From assembly GCA_035995185.1 (NCBI GenBank), contig DASYKT010000011.1:372001-436000 (forward strand): 64,000 bases of DNA. Reading direction: 5' to 3'. This DNA is from DASYKT01 sp035995185 (GTDB lineage Bacteria; Acidobacteriota; Blastocatellia; Pyrinomonadales; Pyrinomonadaceae). The notes beneath the pieces were generated by a model that was given only the letters and a program-made list of their open reading frames with translations, made no database searches and had not been told where the DNA came from. The translations under genes were made by a program, and so were the position numbers. Of the stretch, positions 9,241 through 15,726 are shown piece by piece. How positions within the stretch are numbered: the stretch's first letter is position 1; every line of letters starts with the position of its first letter.

Positions 9241-9258
9241 GAAAGTAGTAATAAAGCA

Positions 9259-10680
9259 ATGAATAGACAGAATTTCATCATTCATTTGGCGATCGCCGTT
9301 GTACTGGTGATCATGGCCGCTGCCGCGGGCCAGATGCGTCACTGGCAGAAAGAGGGCAGTCTCACGGTCGATCACGCAGTAAAAAGATCGACGCCCAAGC
9401 CCACGGCCGCGGTTCGCGGGGCCGCCGATAGAGAGCCCGAGGTCCTGGTCAAATTCCGCCGCGAAGTTTCTTTTGACGACATCAAAAAGATCGCCGCGAA
9501 AAATAACGACAACGTCGAAGACGAGATCGAATCGGTCGATAAACTGGTAGCCATCGACGATATGGACGGGCAGAGCGCAGAAGCGGTTGCCGAGCAGTAC
9601 AGCAAAATGTCCAACCTGGTGTTGTATGCCGAACCTAACCTGGAGATCGAGGCTTCGCCGCTGGAGGACCTGAAAACCGTTACCCCCAAAGATAATGTTA
9701 ATCCGGCCGATCAGCCCAACGATCCGATGTTTTCCGATCAATGGGCGCTCAATAATACGGGGCAGAACGGCGGAAAGAGAAAAGCCGACATCGACGTCTT
9801 AAAAGCGTGGCAAAAAACAAAAGGCAGCCGGAAGGTTGTCGTGGCCGTGCTGGACAGCGGTGTCGATTACACGCACCCGGACCTGGCGGCCAATATGTGG
9901 ACGCGGCCCGATAATATTCCGGTCTATAAGGATGACGAACTCGGGACCATACCCGACCTGCACGGATTTAGCGCGGTAGACGATCGCGACCCGATGGATG
10001 ACAACGGCCACGGTACTCACTGTGCGGGGGTCATCGGCGCCGAGGGTAATAATGATGAAGGCATCGCCGGCATCAATTGGGAAGTTGAGATCATGCCGCT
10101 CAAATTTCTGGGGCGCGGCGGTTTTGGCACTACCAAGGACGCGATCGAAGCGATCAATTACGCCATCGAACGCAAACGCGCGGGCGTTAATATAAGAGTG
10201 ATAAATGCCAGCTGGGGTTCGACCACTTATTCTAAAGCTCTGGAAGACGTGATCAGGGCCGCCGGCGATGAAGGCATTTTATTTGTCGCCGCGGCCGGTA
10301 ATGACGGTTCCAGCAATGACAGCCGCCCGCATTACCCCTCCAGCTACAATTTGCCGAACGTTATCAGCGTGGCAGCACTGGACCGCGTCGATCTGATGGC
10401 GACTTTCTCAAATTTCGGTGTCAAATCGGTTCACGTGGCCGCGCCGGGCAAAGATATCGTCAGCACCTGGCTAAACGGCGAATATCGTGAGGCTTCCGGC
10501 ACATCGATGGCGACACCGCAGGTTGCGGGCATCGCCGCGCTCGTGCTGGCGCAAGATCCGAAGATGAGCGTGCAAAAATTGCGTCAAAAGCTTCTCAGCT
10601 CGGTGGACCTACTGGATACTTTAACCGGCAAATTGGAAAATGCGGGCCGCATCAATGCCAGTAAAGTATTGGGAAATTAG
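9259..10680 (+). CDS. subtilisin-like serine protease (S8 family), secreted
   Basis: 473 residues from ATG 9259; the earlier in-frame ATG at 9226 lies inside the terminator stem. N-terminal hydrophobic segment (IIHLAIAVVLVIMAAAAG) acts as signal peptide or anchor. Residues about 62-150 are an I9-like propeptide (VLVKFRREVSFDDIKKIA ... LVLYAEPNLEIEA). The catalytic triad is visible: Asp in VVAVLDSGVDYTHPDL, His in DDNGHGTHCAGVIGAEGN, Ser in ASGTSMATPQVAG, with the oxyanion Asn in FVAAAGNDGSS. Fits fervidolysin/thermitase-type secreted proteases. Followed by a terminator; single gene unit. Confidence 0.93.
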   Translation: MNRQNFIIHLAIAVVLVIMAAAAGQMRHWQKEGSLTVDHAVKRSTPKPTAAVRGAADREPEVLVKFRREVSFDDIKKIAAKNNDNVEDEIESVDKLVAIDDMDGQSAEAVAEQYSKMSNLVLYAEPNLEIEASPLEDLKTVTPKDNVNPADQPNDPMFSDQWALNNTGQNGGKRKADIDVLKAWQKTKGSRKVVVAVLDSGVDYTHPDLAANMWTRPDNIPVYKDDELGTIPDLHGFSAVDDRDPMDDNGHGTHCAGVIGAEGNNDEGIAGINWEVEIMPLKFLGRGGFGTTKDAIEAINYAIERKRAGVNIRVINASWGSTTYSKALEDVIRAAGDEGILFVAAAGNDGSSNDSRPHYPSSYNLPNVISVAALDRVDLMATFSNFGVKSVHVAAPGKDIVSTWLNGEYREASGTSMATPQVAGIAALVLAQDPKMSVQKLRQKLLSSVDLLDTLTGKLENAGRINASKVLGN

Positions 10681-10708
10681 CACTTAAGTGCGCATTTCAG
10701 GCTAAAAA

Positions 10709-10737
10709 GAGCGGGGTATTGCCCCGCTCGTCTTTTT
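10709..10737 (+). terminator. rho-independent terminator after the S8 protease gene
   Basis: GAGCGGGG (10709-10716) and CCCCGCTC (10722-10729) form an 8-bp GC-rich stem with a TATTG loop, followed by TCTTTTT. Confidence 0.88.
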
Positions 10738-10831
10738 GGCGAAAATTGCAAAACGGAGGAAAATATGTGATATTCAAAGAGGGAAGTTTATTGATATTTA
10801 AATGACAAATATATATACCGGAGAGATAAGA

Positions 10832-11569
10832 GTGAAAGCTGAACTTGAAAAGCTTATAGAATTACAAAACACCGATACCAACATACGTAGATTAAAAAAC
10901 GCAATAAAAACAATTCCTGAGAGGCGTGCCGAAGTAGAAGAAGAATACGAAAGGCACGCCTTTGAAATTAGGGAATTGGAAAATGTAAAAGCCGCCGCTC
11001 ATACGCGCCACGGCGAATTAGAAAAACAGATAGCCGAATCGAAACACAACCTTGAAAAAGCAGACCGCGACCTAAAAGCCTCACAAAACCAAAAACAATA
11101 CGAAGCCTCGATGAGGGCGGCAGATACCTTGAACAAAGAGATCGCCGAACTGCAGACGAAGCTCGACGAGAACAACACTGCCGTGGAAGAAGCTGACAAG
11201 GCATTGGCCGAACGTGCCGAAGAAGCCCGTACTTTGGAGGCAGACCGGAAAAAAGCCTTGAAACAATTTGACGATGTGGTAAAAGGACAGCACGCGGAAC
11301 TCGAACTCGAGACCCATAAGCGCGCCGAGCTTTTTGCTATATTGCCGAAAAATTACGCCGGGGTGTATGACCGTCTTTCCACTCGCAGCCGCGACGGCGT
11401 GGCGGTGGCCGAGGTAAAGAACGGTTCGTGCAGCAGCTGCTTTATGGCGCTGCGCCCGCAAATGATGCTGGATATCAAAACCAGCAGCAACGTTATCAAC
11501 TGTGAAAGCTGCGGCAGGATCCTCTATTCTGCGCCTCAGGAAAAAGCCGACTCGGTCGTTAATAATTAA
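10832..11569 (+). CDS. C4 zinc-ribbon coiled-coil protein (CdsZ / HP0958-like)
   Basis: 245 residues from GTG 10832, chosen because GGAGAG (10820-10825) lies 6 bases upstream; the ATG at 10802 would put the RBS inside the gene. Residues about 5-175 form a long two-helix coiled coil (LEKLIELQNTDTNIRRLKN, heptads to about 170). The C-terminus carries CSSCF near 204 and CESCG near 230, a four-cysteine zinc ribbon, with the usual GVAVAEV and LRPQMMLDI blocks. The family binds RNA or nucleotide second messengers and assists flagellar or type III functions in some bacteria, but in Acidobacteriota its role is unclear. Followed by its own terminator. Confidence 0.88.
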   Translation: MKAELEKLIELQNTDTNIRRLKNAIKTIPERRAEVEEEYERHAFEIRELENVKAAAHTRHGELEKQIAESKHNLEKADRDLKASQNQKQYEASMRAADTLNKEIAELQTKLDENNTAVEEADKALAERAEEARTLEADRKKALKQFDDVVKGQHAELELETHKRAELFAILPKNYAGVYDRLSTRSRDGVAVAEVKNGSCSSCFMALRPQMMLDIKTSSNVINCESCGRILYSAPQEKADSVVNN

Positions 11570-11598
11570 AGTTTAGAATCCATGTATTGGCGGATAAA

Positions 11599-11625
11599 AA
11601 GGCGGTTGCAGACCGCCTTTTTTAT
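11599..11625 (+). terminator. rho-independent terminator after the zinc-ribbon gene
   Basis: AAGGCGGT (11599-11606) and ACCGCCTT (11612-11619), 5-base loop, then a T-run. Confidence 0.88.
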
Positions 11626-11635
11626 TCGACAACGG

Positions 11636-11742
11636 GTCAGAACCGGGAACGGTAGTGACCGGGTTTCTTTCTCAGACTGGCTGGATACTGTTGTTTTTTT
11701 GCTGCGCTCATTTACCCGGTCACTACCGTTCCCGGTTCTCAC
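11636..11742 (+). repeat. long-arm hairpin repeat (GGTCACTACCGTTCCCGG family), copy 1
   Basis: Two 29-base arms (11636-11664 and 11714-11742) are reverse complements with one mismatch, separated by 49 bases. Core of the arm: GGTCACTACCGTTCCCGG. Related copy at 45657-45779 and a half site near 21197-21225. The remainder of the 11570-12205 gap contains no gene I can support; besides this repeat it holds the terminator at 11599 and the GTTCCA repeat at 12069. Confidence 0.85.
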
Positions 11743-12068
11743 TTCATGACCAAAGTCAACCGGTTCCGGTTGGCTTACTCACATGGCACCATACTCCATC
11801 GTAAAAGCCGCGATTTAGTTATTTCTAAAGAAATCTCTTCTTCTTTCGCCACGCTCTTAAAACTATAATGCGCACGACGGGAGTTTCGCGGGATCAAGTT
11901 CCAGTGCCCCGGAAGGCGTTTTCAAAATGGAATATCAAATCACTGTCCAAATGCCAAATTACTGCCGATTACCCATAAAAAGGCGCGCCCGCAGCCAAAA
12001 ACCGCAAATCAGGCGCAAAAACTTATTAACACGACAACTCTTTCGCTATCTCAATTTACGCGGGACAC

Positions 12069-12126
12069 GTGTTCCATTTTCGTTCCAGGTGTTCCACTTC
12101 GTTCCACCCCGGATGGAACGGAACAC
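12069..12126 (+). repeat. GTTCCA direct/inverted repeat cluster upstream of the PD40 gene
   Basis: Two near-identical 18-19 base units, GTGTTCCATTTTCGTTCCA (12069-12087) and GTGTTCCACTTCGTTCCA (12089-12106), are followed by an inverted shortened copy TGGAACGGAACAC (12114-12126). It lies 80 bases before the gene at 12206. It could be an operator array or a small hairpin element. Confidence 0.55.
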
Positions 12127-12205
12127 GCAGCCCGTTACCTTTTCTTTATTCTAAAACCTTTGATCCGTGCAATACCGTCGTTTGGCTTTGGGCGACAATG
12201 GCTTT

Positions 12206-13078
12206 ATGAAATATTTATCCTTGCTTATCGTCTTCTTTTTTTCCTTAACCGCCTTTGCCCAGGACAAGCCCGTCGAGAACAGTAATCCCTCGTGGATGTC
12301 GAAAGATACGATCCTTTTTCGTTCCAACAGTAGTGGCCGCACCGGCGGAAAAGCCGATATCTATTCCGCCAGGACGGATGGCACCGGCCTGAAACTTTTG
12401 ATCACCGGCCCGGGCGATGCATACCCGCCGCGCTTTTCTCACAAAGGCAAACTCGGTGTTTTTATGACCGACCGCGACGGCGATTTCGAGATCTACTCCT
12501 GCGCTCCGGACGGTTCCGCCCAAAAACGCCTGACCTTTAACAAGGGCAGTGATTGGGACCCCAGTTTTTCGCCCGATGGTAAAAGGATATTATTCATGTC
12601 CAGCAAGGACGGTAATTGGGAGATCTATACAATGAAGACGGACGGCAGCGATCAGGTGCGGTTGACCAATAATGACAATAAGGACTTTTCGCCCGCTTTT
12701 TCTCCTGACGGTAAAAAGATCGTCTTCGGTTCCGAACGGGGCGGCGAAACCGACCTCTACATAATGAACGCGGACGGCAGCGATCAGAAAAATATCACGA
12801 ACGCCAAGGGATTTGACGGGATGCCGGAATGGTCTCACGACGGGAAAAAGATTCTTTTCTCTTCCAAGCGTGACGATGATTTTGAGATTTATCTGATGAA
12901 TGCGGATGGATCGGACCTAAAGCAGCTGACCAGCAATACTTTCTCGGACGTCTACCCCGTCTGGTCGTCCGACGGCAAACGGATCGCCTTTCATTCCGAC
13001 CGCGACGGCCACAAAGAAGTCTACTTTATGAACGCCGACGGCTCCGGGCAAACACGGCTATCGATCCGGCCAAAGTAA
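12206..13078 (+). CDS. secreted PD40/TolB-like beta-propeller protein
   Basis: 290 residues. Start at ATG 12206 because the signal peptide MKYLSLLIVFFFSLTAFAQD begins there; an upstream GTG frame adds only non-signal residues. The mature protein is six TolB/WD40-like PD40 units of about 42 residues with the repeating pattern 'FSPDGKKI.F.S.RDGD.EIY.MNADGSD..RLT' broken into the usual short motifs SPDGK, NADGS and DFEIY. It would fold as a six-bladed propeller in the periplasm. It lacks the N-terminal TolB alpha/beta domain and lies away from any tol-pal genes, so a direct role as TolB is unlikely. It converges on polA with 8 bases between stop codons. Confidence 0.85.
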   Translation: MKYLSLLIVFFFSLTAFAQDKPVENSNPSWMSKDTILFRSNSSGRTGGKADIYSARTDGTGLKLLITGPGDAYPPRFSHKGKLGVFMTDRDGDFEIYSCAPDGSAQKRLTFNKGSDWDPSFSPDGKRILFMSSKDGNWEIYTMKTDGSDQVRLTNNDNKDFSPAFSPDGKKIVFGSERGGETDLYIMNADGSDQKNITNAKGFDGMPEWSHDGKKILFSSKRDDDFEIYLMNADGSDLKQLTSNTFSDVYPVWSSDGKRIAFHSDRDGHKEVYFMNADGSGQTRLSIRPK

Positions 13079-13092
13079 CTTCCGAGTTACTT
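13073..13092. other. inverted repeat spanning both stop codons of convergent genes
   Basis: AAGTAAC (13073-13079) and GTTACTT (13086-13092) are perfect complements with a 6-base centre. The stops of the PD40 gene and of polA lie in the arms. No T-run, so termination is uncertain. Confidence 0.4.
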
Positions 13093-14889
13093 CGCCCAAT
13101 CGGCGGCGATCTTTATCTCTACTTTGATCGGAACTTTGCTGACAAATTCTTCACCCGCGGAGGTCATGGCCTTTTCTACTATCTGAGCGACTTCCGCCGA
13201 CTCGCTCTCTCCGGATTCGACGACAATTTCATCGTGAATGACATTTACCAGCTTGGCCGAAGTGTTCTTCAGATCGTCATATAAAAGCCGCATCGCGCGC
13301 TTTAGAATATCCGCCGAGGTTCCCTGGATCGGCATATTTTTGCCGACCCGTTTGGCGGAGCCGATCGAGGTCGGGTTATCGGGATCAAAACGAAACCGCA
13401 TCAACCTACCCGAACCCGTCCGCGCCGTCCGGTTCTTTATCACGTCATTGGCGGTGTTTCGCAGCCAGGTATCGAGGCCGCGATAATTATTAAAATAGCG
13501 TCGCAGCATTTGCTCCGCTTCGCTTTCGCCGATCTTGGTCAGGTCGGCAAAACGCGACGCGCCGATGCCGTACACCACGCCGAAATTCAGCCGCTTGGCA
13601 AAAGTGCGCTGGGCCGGCGTGACCTCTTCGGGTTTTACGCCAAAAACCTGTGCCGCGGTTTGGCGGTGAAAATCAGCGCCGGACTTAAACGCCTCGATCA
13701 AATGCACGTCGTTACTAAAATCGGCCAGGATGCGCAGCTCGATCTGGCTGTAATCGGCGACAATGAGTTTTCTGCCGGCCGGCGCGCTAAAGCAGCGGCG
13801 GTATTCGTCCTCATGCGGCACTTGCTGCAGGTTCGGATGCGAGCAGGAAAAACGTCCGGTCGGCGCGCCGATCTGGCGAAAATCCGCGTGGATGCGTCCG
13901 GTTGCGGGGCTGATATATTCCAGAATATTTTCGCCAAAACTGGTGAGCTGTTTTTGCACGGCGCGGTATTCGATAAGTTTTTCCACCGGCGGGTGCAGCG
14001 GCGCGAGTTTTTCCAGAATTTCATGACGCGTACTGTCGCCGATCGGAACGCCGATCCTTTGTAAAGCTTCCAGCACTTGCTGCTGCGAATCCAGGTTTAT
14101 CTCCGTGCGGCCAAAAAGAGAACTCTGGATCGCCCCGGCGGAAAGAATGTCCTGCAGGTCGTCAGCCAAATGGGCCTGTTTCTTGCCCACCTGTTCGAGA
14201 TGCGAGCGCCACAATTCCTTATCGAGATTCACGCCGGCGAGTTCCATCGCCACGATCGGCAAGATGCTTTCAAATTCGATCGCGGCACATCTTTCCAGTT
14301 CGTCCAGCCGGAGCTTTTCCGCCAGCTTTTCCTGCAGCGGCAGCAAAATAGCGGCGTCCTTGGCGGCGTATTCGAGCTGCGATTGGGAAAGTTCGCCGCT
14401 CCAATCACTGATCTGTTCGGTTTTATCCACTTCCTGGTTGAGATAACGCAAGACGACCTCAGCCAGGCTGTGGCGGTGATCGGTGTCGCCGGCGGAAACT
14501 AATTGACTGGCAAGATAGGTATCGAAAACTCCGCCCAATTCTATGCCGAGGTGATGCTTTACCCATTTCGCGTCGAATTTGGCATTATGCGCGATCTTGA
14601 CCGGAATTTTTGCTTCCAAAAGGCGGCGCAGCGGTTCCAGATCGGGATTAGTTTTCAGGCTGCCCCCGATATTGGCCCCGTTATTGCCCCCATTACCAGC
14701 GCCAAAAGCTTTTAGATCGATCACGCGGACGCTGTCCGGCGCCGCCAATTGGACCAGCCGAATATCTCCGTCATAGGGGTCGAGCTCAGTCGTTTCGGTG
14801 TCAAAACCGATAAAATCGTATTTAGAAAGGTCTTCGACCGCCCTGTGCAGAGACTCGGCGTCAGTGATCAATTGAAAATAAACTTCCAT
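13087..14889 (-). CDS. polA: DNA polymerase I lacking the 5' nuclease domain (3'-5' exonuclease plus polymerase)
   Basis: 600 residues, versus about 900 for full PolA. It starts directly with the exonuclease domain: Exo I FIGFDTETTELD near 26, Exo II IAHNAKFDAKWV near 98, Exo III YAAKDAAILL near 174, so proofreading acidic residues are kept. The polymerase domain has motif A VADYSQIELRIL near 375, motif B with the R-K-F-YG pattern (RTFAKRLNFGVVYG) near 425, and motif C VIHDEIVVE near 555. All catalytic residues are present. The 5' flap nuclease must be encoded elsewhere if it exists. Internal linker AGNGGNNGANIGG near 64-76 is low complexity. Upstream lies a large hairpin repeat region. Confidence 0.93.
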   Translation of the reverse strand: MEVYFQLITDAESLHRAVEDLSKYDFIGFDTETTELDPYDGDIRLVQLAAPDSVRVIDLKAFGAGNGGNNGANIGGSLKTNPDLEPLRRLLEAKIPVKIAHNAKFDAKWVKHHLGIELGGVFDTYLASQLVSAGDTDHRHSLAEVVLRYLNQEVDKTEQISDWSGELSQSQLEYAAKDAAILLPLQEKLAEKLRLDELERCAAIEFESILPIVAMELAGVNLDKELWRSHLEQVGKKQAHLADDLQDILSAGAIQSSLFGRTEINLDSQQQVLEALQRIGVPIGDSTRHEILEKLAPLHPPVEKLIEYRAVQKQLTSFGENILEYISPATGRIHADFRQIGAPTGRFSCSHPNLQQVPHEDEYRRCFSAPAGRKLIVADYSQIELRILADFSNDVHLIEAFKSGADFHRQTAAQVFGVKPEEVTPAQRTFAKRLNFGVVYGIGASRFADLTKIGESEAEQMLRRYFNNYRGLDTWLRNTANDVIKNRTARTGSGRLMRFRFDPDNPTSIGSAKRVGKNMPIQGTSADILKRAMRLLYDDLKNTSAKLVNVIHDEIVVESGESESAEVAQIVEKAMTSAGEEFVSKVPIKVEIKIAADWAK

Positions 14890-15036
14890 AAAACTTTGAA
14901 CTTGAATAGTAAATCTTCCGGGGCCAATAGTAAATCGCGCCCGATAAAACGTTGGTAAATGGAAGTATAAGCATGATTTTTTGCAGCAAGCCAGTGAAGC
15001 TGACGGTATGTCCGCGTAGCGGACTGGAGAGAATAG

Positions 15037-15191
15037 CCCAGGGCTTCAGCCCTGGGTAACGAACGGCCATTTTAATTGTTAGCCCTGAAAGGGCGGCAGA
15101 GCTGACTGAGTTCTGCCGCCCTTTCAGGGCTGGAACGTTTTGGAATTTAAGATACCCCAGGGTGGCGCTCGCTTCGCTCACTTACCCTGGG
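15037..15191 (-). repeat. multi-hairpin intergenic repeat upstream of polA
   Basis: Three hairpins in series: CCCAGGGC/GCCCTGGG near 15038-15058, a perfect 20-bp inverted repeat (15081-15100 with 15112-15131, arm AGCCCTGAAAGGGCGGCAGA), and ACCCCAGGGT/ACCCTGGG at 15153-15191. The pattern is that of a dispersed structured intergenic element. The remaining part of 14890-15726 (to 15726) shows no ORF with protein-like composition and no recognisable RNA gene; 15260-15700 is presumably the long 5' leader of the ribonuclease gene. Confidence 0.7.
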
Positions 15192-15726
15192 CTATTTTCT
15201 TTGTCCTAAGTTGGGGACTTTAAGGACAGATTTTATATTTCTTTAGTTTATTCTTGGCTTTATTTGCAGATATAAACTATACTTATCGTGGTTTTGGCTG
15301 ATTAATGAGATAAGAACGGCTGAATTAGATTCAGTCTCGGCAAACCAAAAGGATTGAAAATATTGAATTAACGGTGATTCACCGTCATTGAAACGACAGG
15401 TAGGAGCGTGAAAACTGCTCCCTGTCCGCGGCAAACAAGAAATTGCCAATTTTTTGAAAAGTTCCTGTTTGAATCCCTGATGCGAAAGTGTAAAGACACA
15501 AGTCTTAACGCTGAAAGACCGCATCACGGCTGCTGTGCAAGATCCTGATCACCTACAATCCTTCAATCTTTAGTCTAAATCCTATCTCGAAGTCAATACC
15601 GCTGAGTGTCTGCCTTTCTCTTCCGCATAATACCGGACGAGAATGTGATAAGACCGATTAATTTAAAGAAACAAAGGATTTTTAAGGATGACAAATAAAA
15701 TGTACATCCAAGAGAAAAGATAATTT

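Noticed and set aside
11927..12154. 75-residue ORF in the gap before the PD40 gene
   Set aside because: Overlaps the GTTCCA repeat, basic low-complexity composition, no RBS.
14861..15181. 106-residue minus-strand ORF upstream of polA
   Set aside because: Coincides with the hairpin repeat; such ORFs come from the repeat itself.
15243..15527. 94-residue minus-strand ORF and possible riboswitch-like structure upstream of the ribonuclease
   Set aside because: No recognisable motifs; I looked for cobalamin-type and other riboswitch signatures and could not match them.
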